DNA of 64,000 bases from Clostridia bacterium (GTDB lineage: Bacteria; Bacillota; Clostridia; Christensenellales; CAG-917), in the NCBI GenBank assembly GCA_017553325.1, contig JAFZMH010000004.1:1-64000 (forward strand), written 5' to 3'. The notes below the pieces were generated by a model. It was not told the origin of the DNA, did no database searches, and saw nothing but the letters and a program-made list of their open reading frames with translations. Below, one piece after another: positions 9,019 to 17,000 of the stretch; the stretch's first letter is position 1, and every line of letters starts with the position of its first letter. The position numbers and the translations under genes are program-made.

Positions 9019-10260
9019 ATGACAAAGACGATACTTCACTGCGACTTAAACAATTTCTACGCTTCGGTAGAACAAAAATTGCATCCCGAATACGACGGGT
9101 TGCCTCTTGCCGTCTGCGGAAACCCCGAGGTCAGACACGGTATCGTCCTTGCAAAAAACCAGCTTGCAAAGCAAGCGGGCATACAGACGGGCGAGGCGAT
9201 TTGGATATCCAAAAAGAAATGCCCGAACATCGTGTTTGTCCCCCCTCACTATGACGAATACGTCAAATACTCCAAGCAGGTGTTTGAGATTTATACGACT
9301 TTCACGGACAAAGTCGAGAGTTTCGGCATAGACGAATGCTGGCTCGACGTGACGGGTTCTTTGAAGCTTTTCGGCAAAACGGGCGAAGAACTCGCGAATA
9401 TAATTCGCGAAACGGTAAAAAAGAAGACGGGACTCACGATTTCCGTCGGCGTTTCTTTCACGAAAACACTGGCAAAACTAGGCTCCGACCTCAAAAAGCC
9501 CGACGCCGTCACCGTTCTTGACAAAGAGCACTATATGGAGCGCATCGGCGATCTTGCGCCCAACGAAATGATTATGATTGGCAGGCGCACTGCTCAAAAG
9601 CTCACGTATCTGAACATCCGCACGATTTCCGACCTCGCAAACGCGGACGTCGCGCTTTTGCGTTCGCACTTTGGAGTCGTGGGCGAAAACTTGATAAACG
9701 AAGCGCGTGGCGAGGGCGACGACAAAGTGGCGAAATATTTTGAACACACCGTTCCCAAGAGCGTTTCAAACGGCACGACGACGCCGAGAGACATAACAAC
9801 GTTTGAAGAAGCCAAGGTGGTGGTCTACGCACTTGCCGAGTTGGTTGCCGTAAGACTAAGAAGCCACAACCTCGTCGCAAACGGCGTGGGAATATACCTT
9901 AAAAACAACCAATTTGACGGCGTTACAAAACAAATCGCGCTCAAAACGCCGACTTCCAACGCTTCGACGATAGCAAAAAGCGCGCTTGACACCATGAAAG
10001 CGATATACAACTTCAATCAACCGCTGAGAGCGATAACCGTCGCCGCAATCAGACTGACGGGAGACAGCGAATATCAAATATCGTTGTTTGAAGAAGACAA
10101 TGAAGAACGCGAAGAAAAACTTGAAAAATCGGTCGATAAAATTCGCGACAAATACGGTTATCGCGCGATAAAGCGCGGCGTGGTCCTAAAAAACGACCTT
10201 ACAGGCAATCTGCACGAAGACGACGATTTCAGACCATTTCATCAGTCAAAAACGACCTGA
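9019..10260 (+). CDS. dinB: DNA polymerase IV (Y-family, DinB)
   Basis: This 413-residue translesion polymerase has the Y-family palm motif LHCDLNNFYASVE at its N-terminus (catalytic Asp), the second acidic motif in SFGIDECWLDVTGS, SVGVSFTKTLAKLGSDLKKPD, and a helix-hairpin-helix region around TAQKLTYLNIRTISDLA. The little-finger region follows, but the C-terminus (HEDDDFRPF) shows no perfect QxxLF clamp-binding motif; QISLFEED near residue 357 is a better candidate. The ATG at 9019 is favoured over an upstream in-frame ATG because homology starts at MTKTILHCD. It stands alone, with its own promoter and terminator. Confidence 0.95.
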   Translation: MTKTILHCDLNNFYASVEQKLHPEYDGLPLAVCGNPEVRHGIVLAKNQLAKQAGIQTGEAIWISKKKCPNIVFVPPHYDEYVKYSKQVFEIYTTFTDKVESFGIDECWLDVTGSLKLFGKTGEELANIIRETVKKKTGLTISVGVSFTKTLAKLGSDLKKPDAVTVLDKEHYMERIGDLAPNEMIMIGRRTAQKLTYLNIRTISDLANADVALLRSHFGVVGENLINEARGEGDDKVAKYFEHTVPKSVSNGTTTPRDITTFEEAKVVVYALAELVAVRLRSHNLVANGVGIYLKNNQFDGVTKQIALKTPTSNASTIAKSALDTMKAIYNFNQPLRAITVAAIRLTGDSEYQISLFEEDNEEREEKLEKSVDKIRDKYGYRAIKRGVVLKNDLTGNLHEDDDFRPFHQSKTT

Positions 10261-10307
10261 CCTTCAAAAATCAACCTAAAAAAGAATTCTATCGCCCACC
10301 CATTTAA

Positions 10308-10470
10308 ACACTTATCGTGTTTTTTAAAAATCGCTACTAAATAGTGGCGATTTTTGAATATTTTGACGATTTTTTAAGTTAAAACCGTCTCAATTTGCTT
10401 TGATTTTTCCGTCAAATTCAAGAGTATAATACACGATATGTGTTTTTGTTTTATGATACACGGTTCGTGT
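10308..10470 (+). repeat. Cluster of three ACAC-N5-GTGT-TTTT repeats
   Basis: Three copies of a 13-bp interrupted palindrome, each followed by a T-tract, lie in the 399-bp dinB-cotransporter gap: ACACTTATCGTGT (10308-10320), ACACGATATGTGT (10431-10443) and ACACGGTTCGTGT (10458-10470). The arms are constant and the five-base centre varies. The same motif recurs three times at 43.2-43.4 kb. It could be a protein-binding site or a degenerate mini-hairpin family. Confidence 0.5.
10326..10355 (+). terminator. Rho-independent terminator of dinB
   Basis: AAAAATCGCTACT pairs with AGTGGCGATTTTT around an AAAT loop (13 bp with one U-G wobble on the plus strand), ending in a U-run. Confidence 0.85.
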
Positions 10471-10506
10471 TTTTGACAATTCTCGCAACTTAATTGTCGC
10501 AATCGG

Positions 10507-10535
10507 TTTACAACCATAACGTTTTTGACTATACT
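10507..10535 (+). promoter_or_regulatory. Promoter and structured leader of the Na/Pi cotransporter gene
   Basis: TTTACA (10507-10512) and TATACT (10530-10535) are 17 bp apart, predicting a leader of about 118 nt before the ATG at 10660. The leader contains CTACC/GGTAG and, directly before the ATG, TTTCG-AA-CGAAA, whose right arm overlaps the only weak Shine-Dalgarno sequence (GAAAG). This could limit translation. Confidence 0.55.
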
Positions 10536-10659
10536 ATTTGTAAGTATAATCCGAAAATACAAAAGATGCGAAGACGAGTTCGTATCAAATTGACGATATT
10601 GCGAGCAATCGCGATTCTACCGAAAATGCCACGGTAGTAAACGTTTCGAACGAAAGAAT

Positions 10660-12387
10660 ATGACCGCAGTTCAGATTATTACAGCACTATTGGGACTTTT
10701 GGCCGGTATCGGCGTTTTTTTGGTCGCTATAAAAATCATTTCGAATAATTTGGAATCTGTCGGAGGCAACAGACTCAAAGCACTCTTTGCAAAGACCTCG
10801 AAGAGCAATCTGCTCGGAGTAGGTATCGGCACGGCTGCCACTGCCCTCGTACAGAGTTCCGGCGCGACGTCGGTTATGGCAATAGGTTTTGTCAACGCAG
10901 GCGTTATGGTGCTTACGCAAGCCGCGGCAATCGTACTCGGCTCCAACCTCGGTACTACGATTACGGGTCAAATCGTTGCAATCGGTCTCATCGGCAACAG
11001 CGACGGAAGCGAAACCACAATGATATCCGCGTCCGTCATCCTCGCAGCTCTTGCGGGCGTCGGCGCATTTATCACCTACTTTGCAAAACGCGGAAAAGTC
11101 AAACGTATCGGAAGTTTGATAGCCGGCTTCGGACTTTTGTTCCTCGGCTTGAACACGATGAGCGGCTCGATGAAGACGTTTACCGGCGCCGAATCACCAA
11201 TTCGAGATTTCATTCAAGGAATCAATTTCCCCGGCTATGAAATCGTATTGACGCTCGTCGGCATATTGCTCACAGCCGTCATGCAATCTTCAAGCGTCAC
11301 TTCGTCCGTTGCGATCACGATGTACGTTTCCGGTCTTATCAGTATTGACCAAGGCATATATCTGATTCTCGGGTCAAACGTCGGCGCGGTTGTCGTTGCA
11401 ATTCTCGCAACGCTCGGCGCAAACGTCAACTCAAAGCGCCTTGCGCTTTTCCACCTCGTCACAAACATTTTAAGAGTGTCGGTGTTTTTGGCGATCGCAA
11501 TGGCTGTCGCATATACCTCAAAACAGGCGCATACCGTCGGAAAACTGTTCGACATGATGTTCCCGAACGAGGAAGTCGCCGCTTTCAGACTCTCAATGTT
11601 CCACACGATATTCAACGCGGCGACGGTTCTTATGCTTATTCCGCTCATCAAGCCGTTCGTCAAGCTCATAGAAAAGATGCTTCCCGAGCGCGTGCGCAAG
11701 GAAGAAGCGCAAAAAACCTTCGTCCCGCGCCTGTTCTATATTGACGAACACTTGCTCAAAACTCCGCCTATTGCTATGCAACAGACCAAAAACGAAATCG
11801 TCAATATGGCGGAAATCGCGATGCGCAATTTCAATCTTTCCTGCGACATCGTCTGCACGTTGAACTTTGAAAATATCGAGCAATTCCGCCACGACGAGGA
11901 GCAACTCAATTTCTTGAACCGCGAAATCGTCCGCTTTATCGTCAAACTCTCGGCGAAAGAACTCACGGGACACGACCACTTGTATTTGTCGACTGCGTTC
12001 CATACGATAACCGACTTGGAGCGTATCGGCGACTATGCGGAAAACATCGTGGAATACGCGGAGAAATTGCAAGCCGCGGAGGAATCGTTCTCGGAGACCG
12101 CAGTCAAAGAAATTCGCATCCTGCAAGAGACAATCGACGACCTCTTCCAAAAGGTTATGAAGGCTTACGTTTCCAAAGATTTCTTGGCGCTCAGCGAAGC
12201 TGACAAGATTGAAGATCTCATCGACGACTTAACGGACCAAATGTCCGAAAACCACATAAAGCGGCTTGCTGACGGCACTTGCACGCCGGACGTCGGAGCG
12301 CACTTCCTGTCGCTCTGCTCGAATGCGGAACGTATCGCCGACCACTTTATTAACGTGGCAAAGACCATCCGCGATTTTGCAAACTAA
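10660..12387 (+). CDS. Na/Pi cotransporter family protein with C-terminal PhoU-like domain
   Basis: This 575-residue membrane protein belongs to the NptA/PNaS family. About eight hydrophobic segments fill residues 5-340 and hold the two inverted repeats with the diagnostic QSS motifs: LVQSSGATSV (about 64-73) and VMQSSSVTSS (about 207-216). Residues from about 365 form a helical PhoU-like domain in the cytosol. The family moves phosphate with Na+ in characterised members, but bacterial homologues may export phosphate or carry other anions. No pho operon lies nearby. The next gene, rdgB, starts 24 bp downstream, so co-transcription is likely. Confidence 0.88.
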   Translation: MTAVQIITALLGLLAGIGVFLVAIKIISNNLESVGGNRLKALFAKTSKSNLLGVGIGTAATALVQSSGATSVMAIGFVNAGVMVLTQAAAIVLGSNLGTTITGQIVAIGLIGNSDGSETTMISASVILAALAGVGAFITYFAKRGKVKRIGSLIAGFGLLFLGLNTMSGSMKTFTGAESPIRDFIQGINFPGYEIVLTLVGILLTAVMQSSSVTSSVAITMYVSGLISIDQGIYLILGSNVGAVVVAILATLGANVNSKRLALFHLVTNILRVSVFLAIAMAVAYTSKQAHTVGKLFDMMFPNEEVAAFRLSMFHTIFNAATVLMLIPLIKPFVKLIEKMLPERVRKEEAQKTFVPRLFYIDEHLLKTPPIAMQQTKNEIVNMAEIAMRNFNLSCDIVCTLNFENIEQFRHDEEQLNFLNREIVRFIVKLSAKELTGHDHLYLSTAFHTITDLERIGDYAENIVEYAEKLQAAEESFSETAVKEIRILQETIDDLFQKVMKAYVSKDFLALSEADKIEDLIDDLTDQMSENHIKRLADGTCTPDVGAHFLSLCSNAERIADHFINVAKTIRDFAN

Positions 12388-12411
12388 AAACACAAAATTG
12401 AGCTAACCAAA

Positions 12412-12999
12412 ATGGAAATCGTACTTGCAACCAACAACAAAAACAAACTCAAAGAAATGCGCTCGATTTTGGGCGGTTTTTTTGACGAACTCTATTCGCT
12501 CGCCGATTTGAGCGTCGACGTAGACGTCGAGGAGACAGGTTCGACGCTCGCGGAAAACTCTTACATCAAGGCAAAAACCATCTGCGATTTGACGGGCAAA
12601 ACCGCGCTAGCGGACGACACGGGACTTATGGTGGACGCTCTAAACGGCGCACCCGGAGTTTATTCCGCGCGCTACGCAGGCGACGAGCACGACGACGCCA
12701 AAAACCGCGCGTTGCTCCTCAAGAACCTGACGAACGCCAAGGACCGCTCCGCGCACTTTGCGACGGTCATCACGATTTGCTATCCAAACGGCGAAGTGCT
12801 GACGGCGGAAGGCAAAGTGGACGGCTATATCGCAAACGAGGAGCGCGGCGAAAACGGTTTCGGCTACGACAGCCTGTTTTTCTGCCCCGAACTCGGCAAA
12901 ACTTTTGCTCAAGCCTCCGCGGAAGAAAAGAACAAAGTCAGCCACAGAGGTCGCGCTCTGCGCAATACCGTCGAGAAACTGAAAGCACTCGACAAATGA
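12412..12999 (+). CDS. rdgB: XTP/dITP pyrophosphatase (RdgB/HAM1 family)
   Basis: This 195-residue house-cleaning enzyme hydrolyses dITP, XTP and ITP to monophosphates and keeps deaminated purines out of DNA. It starts with the family signature MEIVLATNNKNKLKEM and carries ETGSTLAENSYIKA, LADDTGLMVDAL (metal-binding Asp residues), GAPGVYSARYAG, and the late FGYDSLFF...HRGRAL segment. Length and motif order are normal. It lies between the cotransporter and a phosphodiesterase; in Firmicutes rdgB is often followed by exactly this type of phosphodiesterase, consistent with an operon. Confidence 0.95.
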   Translation: MEIVLATNNKNKLKEMRSILGGFFDELYSLADLSVDVDVEETGSTLAENSYIKAKTICDLTGKTALADDTGLMVDALNGAPGVYSARYAGDEHDDAKNRALLLKNLTNAKDRSAHFATVITICYPNGEVLTAEGKVDGYIANEERGENGFGYDSLFFCPELGKTFAQASAEEKNKVSHRGRALRNTVEKLKALDK

Positions 13000-13026
13000 T
13001 TTTTGTATCATAGATACAACCCGTAT

Positions 13027-13491
13027 ATGAAAACGATAACCGTCTTTTCCGATTCACACCATATTCCTCTCCCGAAGAGGCTCGTCGACGTAGCAAACGA
13101 AAGCGACTACGTCTTTTTTTTGGGCGACGGAATAAGCGGACTCGACGAGATACTTTTCCACAAAGGTTTTCACGGCGTAAAAGGTAATTGCGACGGCTTT
13201 CACGACTTTCCCGACGAGGACCTCGTGCAGGTCGAAGGAGTCAAGTTTCTGCTCACACACGGGCACAATTATCACGTAAAATCCGACAAATTGCCACTCT
13301 ATTACCGCGCGCAGGAACTCGGCGCAAACGTTGCTCTCTACGGGCATACCCACTTCGCAGAAGAGTCCAAAGAAAACGAGATTCTGCTTTTAAACCCCGG
13401 CGCAATTCAGTCTCCGATGATAGGCGCACCAAGCTACGCCTACTTCGTCGTGAACGGCGATAAATTTTCATATAAAATCGTCAAAATGTAA
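13027..13491 (+). CDS. YfcE/MJ0936-type metallophosphoesterase
   Basis: The 154-residue protein carries all five calcineurin-like phosphoesterase motifs in order: FSDSH (metal Asp and His), FLGDG, GNCD, THGH and GHTH. Relatives hydrolyse phosphodiesters in vitro with Mn2+; the physiological substrate is unknown. The ATG at 13027 is preferred because the first beta strand (MKTITVFSDSH) begins there; a TTG 24 bases upstream is possible but overlaps a GTATC/GATAC inverted repeat (13005-13017). It starts 27 bp after rdgB, so it is probably the third gene of the same operon. Confidence 0.85.
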   Translation: MKTITVFSDSHHIPLPKRLVDVANESDYVFFLGDGISGLDEILFHKGFHGVKGNCDGFHDFPDEDLVQVEGVKFLLTHGHNYHVKSDKLPLYYRAQELGANVALYGHTHFAEESKENEILLLNPGAIQSPMIGAPSYAYFVVNGDKFSYKIVKM

Positions 13492-13498
13492 AAAACGC

Positions 13499-13527
13499 TT
13501 GTTAATCTTAAAAAAATGTAGTAAACT
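13499..13527 (+). promoter_or_regulatory. tRNA-Ala promoter
   Basis: TTGTTA (13499-13504) and TAAACT (13522-13527) are 17 bp apart, about 12 bp before the mature tRNA 5' end. Confidence 0.6.
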
Positions 13528-13539
13528 ATATCTCGCTGT

Positions 13540-13615
13540 GGGGGTGTGGCTCAGTTGGTAGAGCGTCGCGTTCGCAACGCGAAGGCCAGGGGTTCGAATC
13601 CCCTCATCTCCACCA
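13540..13615 (+). tRNA. tRNA-Ala (CGC)
   Basis: A complete 76-nt cloverleaf with encoded CCA. The acceptor stem pairs GGGGGTG with CATCTCC and includes the G3:U70 wobble that identifies alanine tRNAs. The D arm is GCTC/GAGC, the anticodon stem TCGCG/CGCGA with loop TTCGCAA (anticodon CGC), and the T arm GGGGTTCGAATCCCC. It reads GCG codons. Its last 21 nt are repeated twice downstream at 154-bp spacing. Confidence 0.97.
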
Positions 13616-13640
13616 AACACGTCTTTGGACGTGTTTTTTT
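13615..13640 (+). terminator. Terminator of tRNA-Ala (copy 1 of 3)
   Basis: AAACACGTC pairs with GACGTGTTT around TTTG (9 bp), followed by a U-run. The same hairpin, base for base, recurs at 13769-13794 and 13923-13948. Confidence 0.9.
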
Positions 13641-13642
13641 AT

Positions 13643-13769
13643 TGGAGATGGGGATTTGTGTAAAACTATTGCGCTTGCAACAAAGTTGCACAACCCCTGT
13701 CCTACGGCCATGCTGCACGCGATTGGCTTCGCAACAATCGCTGTAAGACGAATCCCCTCATCTCCACCA
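13643..13769 (+). repeat. tRNA-tail element, Ala copy 1
   Basis: This 127-nt unit begins with TGGAGATGGGGATTTG, nearly the reverse complement of the tRNA-Ala 3' end, and ends with the 21-nt tRNA 3' end itself including CCA (13749-13769). The two ends can pair over 7 bp (GGAGATG/CATCTCC) and beyond, like an acceptor stem. The core carries hairpins TGCAAC/GTTGCA and GCGATTG/CAATCGC; the loop of the latter contains TTCGCAA, the tRNA-Ala anticodon loop sequence. A terminator follows at 13769-13794. No credible gene lies inside. Confidence 0.85.
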
Positions 13770-13794
13770 AACACGTCTTTGGACGTGTTTTTTT
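13769..13794 (+). terminator. Terminator copy 2, after tRNA-tail element 1
   Basis: Identical hairpin to the tRNA-Ala terminator, with a U-run. If the first terminator leaks, the element RNA would end here. Confidence 0.85.
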
Positions 13795-13796
13795 AC

Positions 13797-13923
13797 TGGA
13801 GATGGGGATTTGTGCAAAACTATTGCACTTGCAACAAAGTTGCACAACCCCTGCCCTGCGGCCATGCTGCACGCGATTGGCTTCGCAACAATCGCTGTAA
13901 GGCGAATCCCTTTATCTCCACCA
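13797..13923 (+). repeat. tRNA-tail element, Ala copy 2
   Basis: Second tandem unit, 127 nt, exactly 154 bp from the first. It differs from copy 1 at roughly seven positions, including the tRNA-like tail, which reads CCCTTTATCTCC instead of CCCCTCATCTCC. Both core hairpins are kept. A third terminator follows (13923-13948), then an isolated third head TGGAGATGGGGATTT (13951-13965) that leads into unrelated sequence. Confidence 0.85.
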
Positions 13924-13948
13924 AACACGTCTTTGGACGTGTTTTTTT
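13923..13948 (+). terminator. Terminator copy 3, after tRNA-tail element 2
   Basis: Third identical copy of the AAACACGTC/GACGTGTTT hairpin with U-run. Confidence 0.85.
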
Positions 13949-14044
13949 ATTGGAGATGGGGATTTATCACAACGCAGTTCGGGGGACTTGGACTGCTTTT
14001 TTTTGCGAAAAGATGGGAAAATTTGATTATTTTGAAAAACGGTA

Positions 14045-14073
14045 TTGCCATTATTGGTAAATTATGGTAATAT
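14045..14073 (+). promoter_or_regulatory. Promoter of the 1315-residue surface protein gene
   Basis: TTGCCA (14045-14050) and TAATAT (14068-14073) are 17 bp apart, about 23 bp before the first possible ATG. The leader is very short and no clear Shine-Dalgarno sequence is visible. Confidence 0.45.
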
Positions 14074-14095
14074 AAAATAGTTATAAAACCTACTA

Positions 14096-17000
14096 ATGAA
14101 GATGAGAATGCGTATGACAAAAACCGGGGTAAAACGTTTTATTGTTGCTGTCGCTGTTGCGGCTGCAATTATTTTATTATCGGGAATTTTTGTCGGTTTT
14201 GACTCTAAAATTGCCTGCGCGGACGGCGAGATTGACGTGTGGGACGGCTCGGTGGAAACGAGCTGGTACACCGAACACACATCCGACCCCTCGTTCGAGA
14301 TTTCATCCGCCGCCCAACTTGCGGGACTGTCGCAACTGAGCTACGACAACGAACTCACTTTTGAAGGCAAAACCATCACTCTCACTCGCGACATAGATTT
14401 GAACGGTTGCAAAGTTTTCGAAATTTTTGAAAATTCCAAACATAAAAACGCAATAAACTTTACGGACACTGCCGAACGCAACGTTTGGGTGCCTATTCGC
14501 ATATTCTCCGGCACTTTTGACGGCGGAAATCACACGATTTACAATATGAGCGTGCAAGATGGCGCCTATGCGGAAGGGCTCGGATGGGACAGCGGGTTTA
14601 TTCCGATGTGTTCAAACGGCACGGTAAGAAACCTCGGATTTGCAAACGCCATCGTTTCGGCGACCCGTCACGCGGGCGTTGCGGTTGGAACCAACGACAA
14701 CGGAACGATAAGAAACGTCACGGTTGAAAACTCTCAAATTCTGCTTGCTCAATACTGCGCGGGCGGTATAGCGGGCACTTCGAGTTCGCTCATCGACTGC
14801 GTAGTGCGCGGACTCACCGTAAATTGCGAACTCGGCGGTTCACAACTTATCGGCGGTCTCGTGGGCGCAAGCGGTCCAACCGCAAACGAGCCTACGTCCA
14901 TCACCCTGACACGCTGTGAGGTCTACAACTTTTCAATCATAAACGCCGTATCGCCAACCTGCGTCGGTCTGTTCGCCGGCAACGACGGACAGGACGTCAG
15001 TCTGACGAACTGCAAGGCAAACGGCTGGGTGGGTTTGGCGTCGAACAGCGATTTCACAGTGAGCGGAGACGAGAGTATCGTATGGCAAAACGTCGAGCAA
15101 ACGACAGTAAACGGCAACGTGGTTGCAGGCGGAGGAAACAATTCCTACGCGTACGACGCGACCTCTTGCCACGGCTACCCCGTGGTCGTGACGTTTGTCT
15201 CCGCACCGTACTCCGTAATTATAGAATGCACGGGAGCGGACGCTCCGTCCTATACGTTGACAGGGCGCACGCTGAGTTTTTCTATTCCGTCAACCGCGAC
15301 GGACTTGACCATAACCGCAAAAATGCAACAGCCGGCAAGCGCGGAGGACCACACCTACGACGTGACGGCGACTTTTGATATAGGCGACAATTCAGGTCCT
15401 GACTACACCGCTCTCGACGCTCTCCTCGACGACTATATGGACGCGGTTGAGGCTCTTGGCGGAAACGACCTCGTCGCCACCGCTCAAACGCTGTACGCAA
15501 ATTATCTCGCTCTCTTGGACGGCAAGACAGCGGACGAACTCACTCATATCGCCTCTTATCTCGAGGATACGAACGACTATGCGAGCGCGATTGTGAAACG
15601 CATTTCTTCCGTCTCCGCCTCGACCTACGGCGATACGACGGTCACCGCCACTCTCGAAATGATTGACGGCACGACGAAGGCGGAATCTGCGACGATTGCG
15701 TCGTTTACGACGCAAAACTCGTTGAGCGCAACCGTAAACAGCACTCAAACGTACAAGCAGACCGAATACGTCGTTTCCTACGTTGCGACCAACGTTCAAC
15801 CGAAGCATATCACTGTCACCATAGACGACAAGCAAAGTCAATACGGCGACGGCGTAGTCGCTTTGACGCATTCCGTCCCCGCCCTCATAGAGGGAGAGCA
15901 GAACGTCAATTTCATAACGCTTGAAAAAGCGGCGGGCAACGCCGTCGGCAATTACGAAATAACCGGCGAGGCTTCGCACCTCGGCTACTCGGTTGATTTC
16001 ACGACGGGGACCTATACGATTGTCCCTCGACAAATCAAAATCGTAATTCACGATTTGGAGTCGGAATACGGCGACAATCTCAGCGCGTTGGGCGCAGACC
16101 TCGAAGATGGCTACACCTTTGCGTACGGCGACCAAATGGAGGACGTAATCGAACTTTTAAAAGTGGACGGAACCGCGGTTTCGACTTATGACATAAGTTT
16201 CAACTGCATAAACTCAAACTACTCCGTCACAAGCGACAAACTCGGCGTGTATACGATAACTCCGCGTGCTGTGAAAATCACGATTGACGACAAAAACTCC
16301 GTATACGGAGAGAGCGACGTCCCTTTGACTTTCAGCCTTGACGAGGGCTACGAAACGGCATACGACGAGGACGTCAACTCGCTCGTCACTCTTGCAAGAG
16401 AGGCGGGAACGGGCGCGAAAGACTATGCCGTTTCTATCGCGCTTTACGACCCGAACTATACGGTCACCGCGACCAAAAACGGAGTTTACACGATCAATAA
16501 GCGTCCTATAACTATCGTTATTGATAGTTTGACGGCTGAATACGGCGAAGAAAACGCGCCTGAACCGTCGGCTGCATTGAAGACAGGTTCTACCCTCGCA
16601 ACGGGAGACGAGTTGACAAAAATTCTCTCTTTGTCAAAGGGCACGAATAAGAACGTGGGCGTTCACACTATCACCTGTTCGGACAAGAGCGGAAACTATG
16701 AAATCACCTTGGACAGCGTTGCGACTTATACGATTAAGCCAAAATCCATCTCCGTGAAGATTGACGACAAAGAGTCGTATTTCGGCGATTCTATCGCAGA
16801 ACTGACCTGCTCCGTGAAGGGCGAAGTCGAATTGCCCTATGGCGACGACGTTTACGACGTGGTCTCCCTCTCGACGACGTCGGGCGAAAACGTCGGCCCT
16901 TTCACGATAACCGGCGCGATGAAAGCAGGCAGCGAAATAAGCGGAAATTACGAGGTCGAATTTGAGGAAGGCACCTACACCGTTCTCCCACGCCCAATAT

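Noticed and set aside
13595-13965. CRISPR array
   Set aside because: The period is 154 bp, there are only two full units, the repeat is longer than the supposed spacer, and no cas genes are near.
13595-13965. Integrated element with attL/attR at tRNA-Ala
   Set aside because: Direct copies of the tRNA end are present, but the 154-bp content holds no integrase or gene, and the inverted copies at the heads are not explained by site-specific integration. Kept only as one hypothesis.
13546-14070. Overlapping small frames across tRNA-Ala and its repeats
   Set aside because: They run through a tRNA and three terminators and simply translate the 154-bp repeat in different frames.
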